Shown one piece after another: positions 1 through 8,882 of a stretch of 64,000 nucleotides of DNA (position 1 is the first letter of the stretch; each line of letters opens with the position of its first letter). Below the pieces are notes generated by a model that was given only the letters and a program-made list of their open reading frames with translations, did not search any database and was not told the DNA's origin. Location of the stretch: the NCBI RefSeq assembly GCF_904846185.1, contig NZ_CAJGZQ010000004.1, forward strand, positions 62,001 to 126,000, given 5' to 3'. The position numbers and the translations under genes were made by a program. Origin of the DNA: Psychrobacter immobilis (GTDB lineage Bacteria > Pseudomonadota > Gammaproteobacteria > Pseudomonadales > Moraxellaceae).

Positions 1-324
1 CTAATGGCAGAGCTTGAAAAAGTGGTACGCGTCATGCGTAAAGCTGATCCAAGCGCACCGCACGAAGGTATGATTGTCCTCGATGCTGGCACGGGTCAAA
101 ATGCGATTAATCAAGTAGAACTCTTTAACAAGGTCGTACCATTAACGGGTATCACCATTACCAAACTAGATGGTACTGCGAAAGGTGGTGTGGTCTTTAA
201 TATTGCCGAAACGACGGATGTTCCTATTCGCTATATTGGTGTCGGTGAGTCGATTGATGATTTACGTGCCTTTAGTCCAAAACAATTTGTCGCCGCCTTA
301 TTTGAGACCGATGATAAAGAGTAG
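1..324 (+). CDS. ftsY: Signal recognition particle receptor FtsY, 3' end only
   Basis: This is the C-terminal 107 codons of the SRP receptor GTPase, which docks ribosome-nascent chain-SRP complexes at the inner membrane. The 5' part lies before the window. The visible part carries the end of the NG domain: LDAGTGQNAINQ, the G4 motif ITKLDGTAKGG and the G5/closing-loop stretch RYIGVGESIDDLRAF. The combination of LTGITITKLDGTAKGG and YIGVGE is the FtsY form rather than the Ffh form, which has an M domain after the GTPase; here the protein stops 20 residues after the closing motif, as FtsY does. The RNA of the same pathway (ffs) is also in this window at about 53.8 kb. Identification is secure; the upstream gene is unseen. 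Confidence 0.95.
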   Translation, partial: LMAELEKVVRVMRKADPSAPHEGMIVLDAGTGQNAINQVELFNKVVPLTGITITKLDGTAKGGVVFNIAETTDVPIRYIGVGESIDDLRAFSPKQFVAALFETDDKE

Positions 325-389
325 CGCTCGATAGGTTGTTTTAGTCGATGAACGATTTTTGAAAATATCATCATTTGAAAGGAAGCATC

Positions 390-962
390 ATGATAGCCAC
401 CACAGCCGCTTTTGGCGCACACCAGCTAACGTTAATTGCGAGTGTCAATGAGCATAGTAGCCCTAAACTGGTTGAAGTCAACTGGCTGCTAGCAGGTGAC
501 TCTTGGCATAGCTCAAAATCTATTCCTAAACTTAAGAAACACTATGGGCTTGTCGATCAGAGCTTTACGTTTATCAATGAGGACAGCCTAAGCGAAAATG
601 AGCCTGCCCAAGCGCTACTCATAGAGACTATAGCGCAATTAAAATCGTATTTTAAAGGTGATCGTCAGGCATTCGATTTGCCATTAGATATCAGCTTAGG
701 AACCAAGTTTCAGCAACGAGTTTGGCAAGCGTTACAAGATATTGGCTATGGTGAAACAATAAGCTATGCGACACTGGCACAAAATGTCGCTAGTCCCAAA
801 GGGTTTCGCGCGGTTGCTAATGCTAATAGTAAAAACCCTTTTAGCATTATTGTTCCGTGTCATCGTGTCATTGCTAGCGATGGCAAGCTTGGTGGCTATA
901 CAGGCGGACTAGATAAGAAAACATACTTGCTAGCGCTTGAAGGTGTCACTTGCAAAACCTAG
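390..962 (+). CDS. ogt: Methylated-DNA--protein-cysteine methyltransferase (Ogt/AGT family)
   Basis: Suicide repair enzyme that moves the methyl group from O6-methylguanine to its own cysteine. The active-site motif IVPCHRV is present with Cys157, followed by the conserved GKLGGYTGG loop and the helix-turn-helix segment FRAVANANSKNPFSI before it. The N-terminal half (about residues 1-90) is the poorly conserved ribonuclease-like domain. I start at the ATG at 390 because an AAAGGA ribosome-binding sequence sits 7 bases upstream; a TTG at 375 in the same frame would place that sequence inside the gene. The 190-residue length fits Ogt-type single-function proteins and there is no Ada regulatory domain. 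It lies 65 bases after ftsY and ends before a strong terminator. Ogt or a plain 'AGT' name is equally acceptable. Confidence 0.93.
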   Translation: MIATTAAFGAHQLTLIASVNEHSSPKLVEVNWLLAGDSWHSSKSIPKLKKHYGLVDQSFTFINEDSLSENEPAQALLIETIAQLKSYFKGDRQAFDLPLDISLGTKFQQRVWQALQDIGYGETISYATLAQNVASPKGFRAVANANSKNPFSIIVPCHRVIASDGKLGGYTGGLDKKTYLLALEGVTCKT

Positions 963-997
963 TAGGAGCGAACCGTTCGTCACATATTGCTAAACAA

Positions 998-1030
998 AAA
1001 AAGCCAAACGTTTGAAACGTTTGGCTTTTT
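998..1030. terminator. Bidirectional terminator between ogt and yebC
   Basis: A perfect inverted repeat with arms AAAAAGCCAAACGTTT and its complement around a single G, flanked by A and T runs on both sides. It can stop transcripts from ogt (plus) and yebC (minus), whose 3' ends converge here. Confidence 0.9.
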
Positions 1031-1063
1031 GATGTGTGAGACATAAAGGGTTGCGGGATAAAA

Positions 1064-1813
1064 CTATTGCTCAAGTTGGGTCATTACGTCAGCAGAAAAG
1101 TTCACATTGCTATAAACCTCTTGCACATCATCGATATCTTCTAACATATCAATCATTTTCATGACTTTTAGTGCATCATCGACATTGTCTATTTCAGCAC
1201 TGGTAGACGGTGCCATGGTCACTTCGGCATTGTCAGAGACCAAACCTGCAGCATTAAGCGCATCTTTGACGTGACCGAAATTTTCCCATTCAGTGATGAC
1301 GAGCAAGCTGTCACCATCATTCTCGATATCAAGCGCGCCTGCATCTAATGCCACTAGCATGACTTCATCTTCTAGGCTTGTATCATTAAAGATGATTTCA
1401 CCGCGCTTATTAAATAGATAAGCGACCGAGCCAGTAGTACCCAGATTGCCTTCATTTTTGGTAAAGGCGTGGCGTACTTCACTGACTGTTCGGTTAAGAT
1501 TGTCAGTCAAGGTTTCGACAAGTACTGCAACGCCGCCGATGCCATAGCCTTCATAGCTTACTTCGTCCATATTGTCATTGTCATCACCGCCTGTACCACG
1601 AGCTACTGCACGGTTGATGGTGTCTCGTGTCATGTTGACAGACAGGGCTTTTTCAATGACAGCACGTAGGCGCGGATTCTTGTTAGGGTCAGGATCACCT
1701 TGCTTGGCAGCAGAGACAATTTCACGAATAATTTTAGTGAATACTTTACCTTTTACCGCATCCTGACGGGCTTTACGGTGTTTAATATTTGCCCATTTTG
1801 AATGGCCTGCCAT
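1064..1813 (-). CDS. yebC: YebC/TACO1 family protein (translation factor / PmpR-type regulator)
   Basis: 249 residues, the usual YebC length. The N-terminus [27 protein letters not shown]-type motif (positions 1-30) and the later [17 protein letters not shown] stretch are diagnostic. The family was long annotated as transcriptional regulators (PmpR in Pseudomonas); work on YebC and TACO1 indicates a role in translation of difficult, proline-rich stretches. The gene stands alone: its 3' end faces ogt across the shared terminator, and a 400-base spacer separates it from the divergent channel gene. Family identity is certain; which cellular role it plays here is open. Confidence 0.95.
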   Translation of the reverse strand: MAGHSKWANIKHRKARQDAVKGKVFTKIIREIVSAAKQGDPDPNKNPRLRAVIEKALSVNMTRDTINRAVARGTGGDDNDNMDEVSYEGYGIGGVAVLVETLTDNLNRTVSEVRHAFTKNEGNLGTTGSVAYLFNKRGEIIFNDTSLEDEVMLVALDAGALDIENDGDSLLVITEWENFGHVKDALNAAGLVSDNAEVTMAPSTSAEIDNVDDALKVMKMIDMLEDIDDVQEVYSNVNFSADVMTQLEQ

Positions 1814-2213
1814 ATCACATCCTTAAGTTTTGCGTATTATTTATTGTGCTTAAAACAAGTGTTTAATAACAATCTTTCACTATGAGTGTGTCATGAATGA
1901 GCGTATTTATACATTTTAAGATTTTTCAATCTGCATGATGACACACCTCAGATTACCTGTTTCTATACATAGCTTGGGCTATTTCTTTGAAGTAACAGAG
2001 CTACCGACACGTTAACGATTTGTATTTTGTTGAGAGTGCTTTTTTGCTACACTGTGGCAACTTAGTGATTGTATTCACATGTGACCTGTGAGCAATATTA
2101 TAAACCAATTTTATCTATTTTGACTAACTTGGCCTTATCCAGCGTATTTTAAATCATTGGTTGCCATCAAGCCATTGATTTTATATCGCTACTGACTCGA
2201 TACTACTGACTAT
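1814..2213. other. Intergenic spacer between yebC and the channel gene
   Basis: A 400-base divergent spacer that must hold the promoters of yebC (minus) and the K+ channel (plus). I see no convincing hairpin, repeat or small gene, and no promoter good enough to place; a TACACT at 2048-2053 is only a weak -10 candidate for the plus strand. Confidence 0.4.
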
Positions 2214-3044
2214 ATGAAGCAACCGACGGCTGAAGCCATTACCCACCTGCGCAACCGCATTCATATTATTATTGAAGGCACAGATACCCGCTTGGGTAAA
2301 CTTTTTGATATTGTATTATTGATTGCGATTTTGACCAGTGTGGCTGTGGTCATGCTTGATAGTGTGCTATACATGCGCCTGCAATATGGCACTATATTCT
2401 TCTATGCTGAATGGTTTTTTACCATTTTATTCACGATAGAGTATGCGCTCAGGTTGTTTTCAGCACCCAACCGCGTGCGTTACGTCTTTAGTTTTTTTGG
2501 GGTAGTTGATTTATTATCTGTGCTACCAAGTTACCTGAGCCTTATGTTTGTGGGGGTACAGTATCTATTAGTGATACGGGTTTTGCGTATTTTACGTGTG
2601 TTTCGCGTACTCAAGCTCAAAGCTTATATGCAACAAGCGGGATTTTTGGCGTCGGCGCTTAAAACCAGTCAGCAAAAAATCACGGTATTCTTTTTGTCGC
2701 TGGTATTATTGGTCACGATTTTCGGCTCGATTATTTACGTGGTAGAAGGCCCTGAAAATGGCTTTACCAGTATTCCGCTGTCTATCTACTGGGCAGTCGT
2801 CACCATGACCACGGTCGGTTACGGTGATATGTCACCCAAAACACCGCTAGGTCAAGCGATTGCGAGCATGGTCATGATTACGGGTTATTCGATAATTGCA
2901 GTGCCAACAGGGATTTTTACTTCTGAGCTGGCACGTAATATGCGTCCGCAACTCAATCCCGTCACCTGTCCTAATTGTGGCAAGTTCGGTCATGCCATTG
3001 CAGCAGAATTCTGTGATCGTTGTGGACACGCTTTGCATATTTAG
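2214..3044 (+). CDS. Voltage-gated-type potassium channel / ion transporter with C-terminal zinc ribbon
   Basis: 276 residues with the six-transmembrane Ion_trans layout. Hydrophobic segments lie at about 28-50 (S1), 58-80 (S2), 90-110 (S3), an S4 at about 115-140 rich in regularly spaced arginines (RVLRILRVFRVLKLK), and S5 at about 155-175. The pore loop carries the selectivity filter TVGYGD at residues 200-205, followed by S6. After S6 comes a short zinc-ribbon-like tail with CPNC and CDRC pairs (about residues 245-272), a common ending in bacterial channels of this type. The protein acts in the inner membrane, presumably in K+ flux and membrane potential. Start is the ATG at 2214; no strong ribosome-binding site is visible. 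No operon partner. Confidence 0.9.
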   Translation: MKQPTAEAITHLRNRIHIIIEGTDTRLGKLFDIVLLIAILTSVAVVMLDSVLYMRLQYGTIFFYAEWFFTILFTIEYALRLFSAPNRVRYVFSFFGVVDLLSVLPSYLSLMFVGVQYLLVIRVLRILRVFRVLKLKAYMQQAGFLASALKTSQQKITVFFLSLVLLVTIFGSIIYVVEGPENGFTSIPLSIYWAVVTMTTVGYGDMSPKTPLGQAIASMVMITGYSIIAVPTGIFTSELARNMRPQLNPVTCPNCGKFGHAIAAEFCDRCGHALHI

Positions 3045-3092
3045 TAGTGTTTGTGCGTTGTCTGCTTTCGTAAATATTTATATTTTATATCG

Positions 3093-4394
3093 TTACACAT
3101 CAATGTATTCACTAACGAGCGGTGATAAGTCAATCTCAACACCGAGGTTGACCAAGTTCCAGTATTGTCCTGACACTGTGCGATCTAGCATCATGGTGGT
3201 TGCAGAAGGCTGGAATTGACCAAAGTACTTCAACGACGTCCGCATTTGAGCAATGACTTCGTGATGAACCTGACTTTGACCAAAATCAAAAGCGCCTTGT
3301 TGATAAGGTTGAATAGACAGGGGCTTTAGCCCAATGGATAGCCATTTCTCATAAAACTCTCCGGGGATATTTTTATCGTCATCACGGCGAATATCAAGAG
3401 CGATGAGGTCCTGCTCAAGGGCAGTCACATCTCCTTTAATGGCATGCTTGGCAAAACGGCGGAACAATTGAACTTCGCTGTCACTATAGCTACGAATGCC
3501 GCCAAAATCATAAGCCACCACACTGCCATCTTTGCGAAAGGCAAAGTTGCCGGGATGTGGGTCACAGTGCATACGGTATAAGCCAAATAGTTGTCCTGCG
3601 GTAAAGTGGAACAGGCGCTTGGCTATGTGTTGTTTGATGTCATTGTCCCAAGTCGCCGCGACGGTTAGGGTTTCTCCCATCTCTTCTGTTAAGGTTAAAA
3701 TCCGTTTAGAAGAGTGGCTGCTAATGACTTTAGGAATAATAAGACCTTTGTCTTCTGCATGAAATGCGCCAAACACTCGCAAGTTATGCGCTTCTTTAAT
3801 ATAGTCCAATTCATCATGTAAACTTTGGCGAATCTCGTTGAACAGTTGCTCTTGCAACTGTTTGCTCATATTGAGCACACCCGCGATTTTCAGTGCCATG
3901 CGTACTTGTTTGAGATCACTATCACAGTTTTCATCGACATCAGGATATTGAACTTTAACCACCACTTTTTGACCAGATGGCAAAACGGCTTTATGCACTT
4001 GACCGATGGAAGCCGCCGCAAACGGTGTTTCTTCAAATTCGCTAAATAATTCTGCAACAGGCGCTTTAAGCTCGCGCTCAATTTGTGCACGTATCTGCGC
4101 ATAGGGCATGGGCGGCGCATCTTTTTGTAGTTTTTCTAACGCTGTCGCTACTTCTGGTGGGAACACGTCTTTATATTGCGAGGCAATTTGCCCGACTTTC
4201 ATCACCGCGCCTTTCATTTCACCCAACGTTTCGGCTATCTGAATGCCCACATCTTGCATCAGCTCTGAGCGTGCTTGCAAACGTTTTTCTTCGTCACTTG
4301 AGAGGTGCTTAAATGAGTTTTTAGCTGCTTTGCCGGCAATGCTTGCTGTCATGCCAGCCAATTTCATAAAGCGCTTTCCAGACGATTTTGCCAT
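3093..4394 (-). CDS. ABC1/AarF (UbiB/ADCK-like) atypical kinase family protein
   Basis: 433 residues, a soluble-looking member of the UbiB/ADCK family without the C-terminal membrane anchor of true UbiB. The family-defining KxGQ motif is seen as KVGQIASQY, the alanine-rich ATP loop as AAASIGQVHKA, the invariant lysine in VVVKVQYPDV, the catalytic region as MHCDPHPGNFAF and the metal-binding DFG as AYDFGGIRSYS. Members support ubiquinone biosynthesis or lipid homeostasis in ways still poorly defined; this copy is not next to ubi genes. It is closer to the standalone AarF-domain proteins of Moraxellaceae than to UbiB itself, so I give no symbol. Confidence 0.87.
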   Translation of the reverse strand: MAKSSGKRFMKLAGMTASIAGKAAKNSFKHLSSDEEKRLQARSELMQDVGIQIAETLGEMKGAVMKVGQIASQYKDVFPPEVATALEKLQKDAPPMPYAQIRAQIERELKAPVAELFSEFEETPFAAASIGQVHKAVLPSGQKVVVKVQYPDVDENCDSDLKQVRMALKIAGVLNMSKQLQEQLFNEIRQSLHDELDYIKEAHNLRVFGAFHAEDKGLIIPKVISSHSSKRILTLTEEMGETLTVAATWDNDIKQHIAKRLFHFTAGQLFGLYRMHCDPHPGNFAFRKDGSVVAYDFGGIRSYSDSEVQLFRRFAKHAIKGDVTALEQDLIALDIRRDDDKNIPGEFYEKWLSIGLKPLSIQPYQQGAFDFGQSQVHHEVIAQMRTSLKYFGQFQPSATTMMLDRTVSGQYWNLVNLGVEIDLSPLVSEYIDV

Positions 4395-4528
4395 TCATAT
4401 CACCATGTAGTGGGTTGTTTGCTCAGTCATAATTTTAGTATTTTAGTCAAACAATTGCTGTTTAACTCGTGTGCTATTGATAAAGCATAGTTATACAATT
4501 CATGATTTTCGGTAATCAGGATTAAGCA

Positions 4529-5065
4529 TTAATCGCTGATTGTGACAGAGTAGAGGCTATCAAGCCAGTAGGACAATGCCATTTGATAACCCAGATGCCC
4601 CAGACCACAAATAACACCGACGGCGATATCGCTTAGATAAGAATGATGGCGAAAAGGTTCGCGCGCGTGCACATTGGATAAGTGTACCTCGATAAACGGT
4701 TTTTGTGTGGCCAAGAGCGCATCACGTAACGCAACCGAGGTATGAGTAAAGGCGGCGGGGTTAATGATAATGGCATCGACTTGCAGCGCTGTCTCCACTA
4801 AAAGTCCATGATATTGGATGTCATCTATCAGTTTACCTTCATGATTGGATTGTATACATATCAATTCAATACCGTGCTGAGCTGCGCGTGCGATCAGACG
4901 TTCCTCGATATCTGCTAGTGTCGTATGACCATAAATCTCAGGTTCGCGCTTACCCAATAAATTCAAATTGACCCCATTAACGAGCAACAACTTATGAGTG
5001 AGTGTTTTATCGGCATTTTGCTTCGAAGGCGTAACGGTTGGTATAGACTGAGAAGGAGAGGTCAT
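4529..5065 (-). CDS. aroQ: 3-dehydroquinate dehydratase, type II
   Basis: Third step of the shikimate pathway: dehydration of 3-dehydroquinate to 3-dehydroshikimate by the dodecameric type II enzyme. Conserved motifs are [17 protein letters not shown] (carrying the catalytic tyrosine), the [16 protein letters not shown] helix with the catalytic histidine, and [18 protein letters not shown]. At 178 residues it is about 25-30 longer than usual because of an N-terminal extension rich in Ser, Thr and Pro before KLLLVNGVN; no internal ATG or clear ribosome-binding site lies between, so the extension may be real or an alternative start codon may be used. It is a single gene with AT-rich spacers on both sides. 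Confidence 0.95.
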   Translation of the reverse strand: MTSPSQSIPTVTPSKQNADKTLTHKLLLVNGVNLNLLGKREPEIYGHTTLADIEERLIARAAQHGIELICIQSNHEGKLIDDIQYHGLLVETALQVDAIIINPAAFTHTSVALRDALLATQKPFIEVHLSNVHAREPFRHHSYLSDIAVGVICGLGHLGYQMALSYWLDSLYSVTISD

Positions 5066-5542
5066 AATGGTCTCTATAACGATGAAACGAGGTTGAGGAT
5101 TTATTATTTGTTATAAGGTTTAGATACTGTATAAGCATGAAATGGCATAAGCGTAAAATTGCACAGTTTAATCAAACCTTTCTCTTTATGATAACAGCTT
5201 GATGACGAGGTTATAAAAAAATTACATGGAAAATAAAGCTAAAGGTAAAAAATCATGTTAAAAGTCTTTATGTTGCTAAAAACCCGTGCTATGATATTTT
5301 TTATGCAATAATTATTGCAAGTTTGTTGCTACTGCCGAAGTAGAGCAATCAGTAAGACAGTCGTTATGTTTGTAAATACTCACTGTGTTGGTACATACCG
5401 TTATTTGCTATAGATGCGGTATGTAGGTAATAGTAGTGAGGATAGTACTCTTAAGTTTTTGATTTTATCATCTTAGATCCCGTTTATATGCAATGTTGCA
5501 AAGGAATTTGGGGCTAAGCGGACTTTTTTAGGAAGCAATATT
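5066..5542. promoter_or_regulatory. Long upstream region of the cold-shock gene (putative promoter and 5' leader)
   Basis: A 477-base spacer. A TATGAT at 5290-5295 is a reasonable -10 element with a weak -35-like TTTATG 17 bases upstream. If used, it would give the csp mRNA a leader of roughly 240 nucleotides, comparable with the long thermosensing leaders of cspA-type genes. The part proximal to aroQ is very AT-rich and also must contain the aroQ promoter. I did not find a clear cold-box sequence. Confidence 0.4.
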
Positions 5543-5758
5543 ATGTCAGCTCGTGAGCAAGGTATCGTTAAGTGGTTTAATGACTCAAAAGGCTTTGGCT
5601 TCATTCAACGTGACAGCGGAGAAGATATTTTTGTCCATTTCCGCGCGATTCAAGGTGATGGCTATCGTTCTCTAAAAGATGGCGAAAAGGTCGAATTCAG
5701 TGTGGTAGAAGGTGATAAAGGCCTTCAAGCTGAAGAAGTCAGAAAAGTAGAAGAGTAA
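5543..5758 (+). CDS. Cold-shock protein, CspA family
   Basis: 71 residues forming one cold-shock domain, the family's usual size. The RNA-binding motifs RNP1 (KGFGFI, about residues 16-21) and RNP2 (DIFVHF, about 28-33) are intact, preceded by the typical [11 protein letters not shown]. It would bind single-stranded RNA as a chaperone, aiding translation at low temperature or in rapid growth. The start follows TAGGA about 10 bases upstream. The long leader suggests post-transcriptional control. A DEAD-box helicase gene follows 290 bases later on the same strand, a functionally sensible neighbour, but there is no evidence of co-transcription. Confidence 0.95.
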   Translation: MSAREQGIVKWFNDSKGFGFIQRDSGEDIFVHFRAIQGDGYRSLKDGEKVEFSVVEGDKGLQAEEVRKVEE

Positions 5759-6046
5759 TCTATCCAGTCATTAGAGCGGTTTAGCTATAATGTCTGTAGA
5801 CACTACTGATATACTACTGAGTCAAGCCCGTTTTATCTTACCCATGTTGAGTCAAAATCAGCATGTTTGGTGGGATTAGGCGTTAGGCTTGGCTTTTTTA
5901 TGCCCGTATCTCAGTCAGCTATATATAGATTTCATATTGTTGCTGCTTAATTTAGATAGCAATATAACGGGTTATCATGAGCCTATTTATCATGAGTCTA
6001 CTTATTATTAGTAATGAACAAGTGATTAATTTAAAAGGATATTTTT

Positions 6047-7201
6047 TTGAGTAATTTTACCACGTTTACTGATTTGCCACTTTCAGCACCGACCTTACGT
6101 GCCGTAAGCGATCTAGGTTTTACGGCATTAACGCCCATTCAAGCACAAATATTACCGCATACGTTGGCAAATCAAGATGCTATTGGACAGGCGCAGACGG
6201 GTACTGGTAAGACGGCAACCTTTCTATTGACTATTATGGAGGCATTACTCAAGCGTCCTTTTACCAATGATGAAGAGCGTTATTTGGGTGAGCCGCGCGC
6301 AGTGGTCATGGCACCCACTCGCGAACTTGCTCAGCAAATATTTGATGATTGTATCGCTTTGACCAAATATACTTCACTGCACAGTGTTTGTATCATGGGT
6401 GGCACCAATTATGAGACTCAGCAGCATGAGCTTGAGCGTCAATATGTCGATATTTTAGTAGCGACACCTGGTCGTCTAATTGATCTTGCCAATAAAGGCA
6501 TGGTCTATTTAGATCGAGTGGAAGTACTGGTGTTAGATGAAGCAGATCGCATGCTAGATATGGGTTTTATCCCTGACATCAAGCGTTTGGTCGGTCGGAT
6601 GCCAGCCAATACAGACCGTCAAAGCTTACTGTTTTCTGCCACCTTTAACCAAGATGTGATGAATCTAGCCTATCGCTGGTTGCATGAGCCGCAGTTTGTT
6701 GAAATCGAGCCAGAACATAAAACCAGTGAGTTAGTCGATCAGCACTTTTACTTACTGACAGAAGATCAAAAATTAGAAGCGTTGCAGCGTATCATCAGTG
6801 ATACGGCAGTGGATAAAGTGATTGTCTTTGCCAATCGTAAAGACCAAGTCAAGCGTCTCTATCATAAGCTGCGTCAAGCGCATAAAATTGTGATGTTGTC
6901 AGGCGATGTCATTCAACAAAAACGCGAAAAATATTTACAGCGTTTTAAAGATGGTCATGCTTCTGTCTTGGTGGCAACTGATGTCGCAGGACGCGGTATC
7001 CATGTCGATGATGTTAGCCACGTGGTTAATTATACCTTGCCTGATCAGCCAGATGATTACGTGCATCGTATTGGTCGTACGGGTCGTGCTGGACAAACAG
7101 GCATCAGCATTAGTTTTGTGAGTGAAGATGATGCTTTTAATATACCCGCGCTAGAGAAGCATTTAGATACTAAGTTTACCCTTGAGCAGTGGCAAGAATA
7201 G
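6047..7201 (+). CDS. rhlB: DEAD-box ATP-dependent RNA helicase, RhlB-like
   Basis: 384 residues with all helicase motifs in order: Q motif (FTDLPLSAPTLRAV...TPIQ), motif I AQTGTGKT, PTRELA, TPGRLI, motif II VLDEADRMLDMGF, motif III SAT, then VIFAN-like IVFANRK, VATDVAGRGIH and HRIGRTGRAGQ. The overall sequence resembles RhlB (for example MAPTRELA, HSISLA-like SISFVSEDD and the short C-terminus) more than RhlE, DeaD or SrmB. RhlB unwinds RNA for the degradosome. There is no basic C-terminal tail. The start is TTG at 6047, chosen because AAAAGGAT lies 7-8 bases before it and the Q-motif aromatic then sits at the expected distance. A strong terminator follows. Confidence 0.9.
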   Translation: MSNFTTFTDLPLSAPTLRAVSDLGFTALTPIQAQILPHTLANQDAIGQAQTGTGKTATFLLTIMEALLKRPFTNDEERYLGEPRAVVMAPTRELAQQIFDDCIALTKYTSLHSVCIMGGTNYETQQHELERQYVDILVATPGRLIDLANKGMVYLDRVEVLVLDEADRMLDMGFIPDIKRLVGRMPANTDRQSLLFSATFNQDVMNLAYRWLHEPQFVEIEPEHKTSELVDQHFYLLTEDQKLEALQRIISDTAVDKVIVFANRKDQVKRLYHKLRQAHKIVMLSGDVIQQKREKYLQRFKDGHASVLVATDVAGRGIHVDDVSHVVNYTLPDQPDDYVHRIGRTGRAGQTGISISFVSEDDAFNIPALEKHLDTKFTLEQWQE

Positions 7202-7250
7202 TGATTTATAAGCCGTCAGTTCTACTATAGTGTATAGCTGTCGGAATCAT

Positions 7251-7290
7251 AAAAGCCCTCAACGTCATGATTGATGTTGAGGGCTTTTTT
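7251..7290. terminator. Terminator after the RhlB-like helicase gene
   Basis: Inverted repeat AAAGCCCTCAACGTCA / TGATGTTGAGGGCTTT (one wobble) around a 4-base loop, followed by a T run. It is symmetrical, so it may also end the minus-strand TauE-like gene that converges from 7351. Confidence 0.88.
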
Positions 7291-7350
7291 ATATGGCAGA
7301 TTTTGATGTTAAATGATTTTATATTTTAACAATATCTATTGTCGATGATT

Positions 7351-8253
7351 CTATTGGGCTTGTTCCATCATTTCAGAATGTTCATCGTGGTTCATGTTGA
7401 TCGCGCCGTCACTCATATCATGCATACTATGATCCATAACTTGGGGAGTTGTGCTGTTATCAGTTGGCATCATATTATGGCTGCTGTGATCCATATTTGT
7501 ATCCACCGGCATATCCATCATTTCTGAATCGCTCATTTGCATATGATCGCCTTGCATATTGGACATATCATGTCCACCATGCATGCTAGACATTGCTATA
7601 GGGACAAACACAACGGCTAAGCCAGATAATACCATGACAGCGCCATTAAGCTGTCTCAAGCGAAAACGTCCAATCTTGTCACGTAACCAGCCAACGGTTT
7701 CGTGCGTGGCGACTAGCATCGGTACGGTTCCTAAGCCAAACACAAACATGAGTGCTGCACCGCTTAGTGGATTGTGAGCGACTACTGCAATCAATAATGC
7801 ACCATAAACCAATCCGCAAGGCAAAAATCCCCAAAGCAGTCCAGCCGTTAATGCTCGCGGAAAGGTATTGAGTGGAAATACTTTTTGACGAAGTGGGCTG
7901 AGATATTGCCAAAATCGCATACCAAAACGCTCAAGATTTTTTAAAAATGGTGCGCCAAGCATGGTCACGCCGACGAATACTAACACCAAGCCTAGCAAGA
8001 TACGTGGCGTACTGTTACCTTTCATTAAGGGCTCTAGTACAGTGGTGCCAATCAGTCCTGCCATCAAACCCAAAAATGCGTAACTGGTCAAACGACCTAA
8101 ATGGTAAGTTGCCACAAGAGCACGGCGTTTGGTAGGGCTGACGTCTTTCATCGATAGCCCAAATGCTGTCACCAGACCGCCACACATGCCTAAGCAATGC
8201 GGTGAACCAAAAAATCCCATCAGTAGTGCCGCAACAAGTAAAGCGGTGGTCAT
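7351..8253 (-). CDS. TauE/SafE-like (UreH_2/DsbD_2 family) membrane protein with His/Met-rich C-terminus
   Basis: 300 residues. The first about 220 form a six-helix membrane domain of the kind annotated as sulfite exporter TauE/SafE or UreH_2, with the family motif GFFGSPHCLGMCGGLVTA near residues 14-31, a possible metal path. From about residue 220 to the end the chain is packed with Met and His (HGGHDM, MQMSDSEMMDM, DHSMHDM), which looks like a copper-binding periplasmic or cytoplasmic tail. The gene next upstream on the same strand is ccoS; related proteins sit beside cco assembly genes in Pseudomonas and Acinetobacter. I infer a role in copper supply to cbb3 oxidase. Substrate is not proven by sequence. 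Confidence 0.85.
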   Translation of the reverse strand: MTTALLVAALLMGFFGSPHCLGMCGGLVTAFGLSMKDVSPTKRRALVATYHLGRLTSYAFLGLMAGLIGTTVLEPLMKGNSTPRILLGLVLVFVGVTMLGAPFLKNLERFGMRFWQYLSPLRQKVFPLNTFPRALTAGLLWGFLPCGLVYGALLIAVVAHNPLSGAALMFVFGLGTVPMLVATHETVGWLRDKIGRFRLRQLNGAVMVLSGLAVVFVPIAMSSMHGGHDMSNMQGDHMQMSDSEMMDMPVDTNMDHSSHNMMPTDNSTTPQVMDHSMHDMSDGAINMNHDEHSEMMEQAQ

Positions 8254-8460
8254 GGGGCGATTCTCCTAAAAAATGAAAAGCAAACCTACGCATACAATCG
8301 GCGTTTAACCAACACTTAACAGTAGGTTGCGCAGATAGTACAAGCCTTGATAAGTGGTTACGGCATCCATCTCGTTCAATGTACTAAGTCGTACTATTTG
8401 CGCTCGGTTGCCATATATTACACTTTAAATAGCTTCTACTATAGATAAGGTGGCTCAATG

Positions 8461-8757
8461 CTAGATTTTTGGCTGTTTATCAAGGTCAGCATGATCAATT
8501 GACTCTATATCAGGATGGCTCACCTTATCATCAGCGACTATATCAGTCACTGTGGTATCGTCATTCTGCGAAATAGGCGCTGAGTAATCATGAGCCTGTA
8601 TGGTTTGCCGTCGCTCTTGGCGATCATCCAATATGATGCGCTGTGATGCATTGTCCAAATCTTCAAACTGATTTGATTTGACCGCATAGCGTACCGCCCA
8701 AATGGCAACCACAAACAGCATGAGACTTAATGGAATTAACAAAAATATACTGAGCAT
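8461..8757 (-). CDS. ccoS: cbb3-type cytochrome oxidase assembly protein CcoS
   Basis: Small inner-membrane protein required for putting cofactors into cbb3 oxidase. After one N-terminal transmembrane segment (about residues 3-23) comes the family signature IWAVRYAVKSNQFEDLDNASQRIILDD, matching the W-x-V/I-x(n)-Q-F-D/E-D-L-E pattern of CcoS. The C-terminal half (from about residue 50) is acidic and poorly conserved, making the protein longer than the typical 50-70 residues. I start at the ATG at 8757, which has AAGAGAG 5 bases upstream, rather than at an ATG seven codons earlier. The rest of the cco cluster is not in the window; the TauE-like gene follows 207 bases downstream. Confidence 0.85.
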   Translation of the reverse strand: MLSIFLLIPLSLMLFVVAIWAVRYAVKSNQFEDLDNASQRIILDDRQERRQTIQAHDYSAPISQNDDTTVTDIVADDKVSHPDIESIDHADLDKQPKI

Positions 8758-8882
8758 GGTAACTCTCTTAAATAGCATTTTCTTTTATTATTATACACTC
8801 ATCACAAGTATAGTGGATGACCGGTAGTGATTAGGGTAAGTTCTCAAAAGATATTGAACTGGCTACCTGCTGGTATTGAACT

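Noticed and set aside
5820-5900. Terminator after the cold-shock gene
   Set aside because: Only a six-base CAAGCC/GGCTTG pairing over a loop of more than 50 bases before a T run; too weak to annotate.
6047-7201. The helicase as DeaD/CsdA, because it follows a cold-shock gene
   Set aside because: It lacks the long C-terminal RNA-binding region of DeaD, and its motifs and length fit RhlB.
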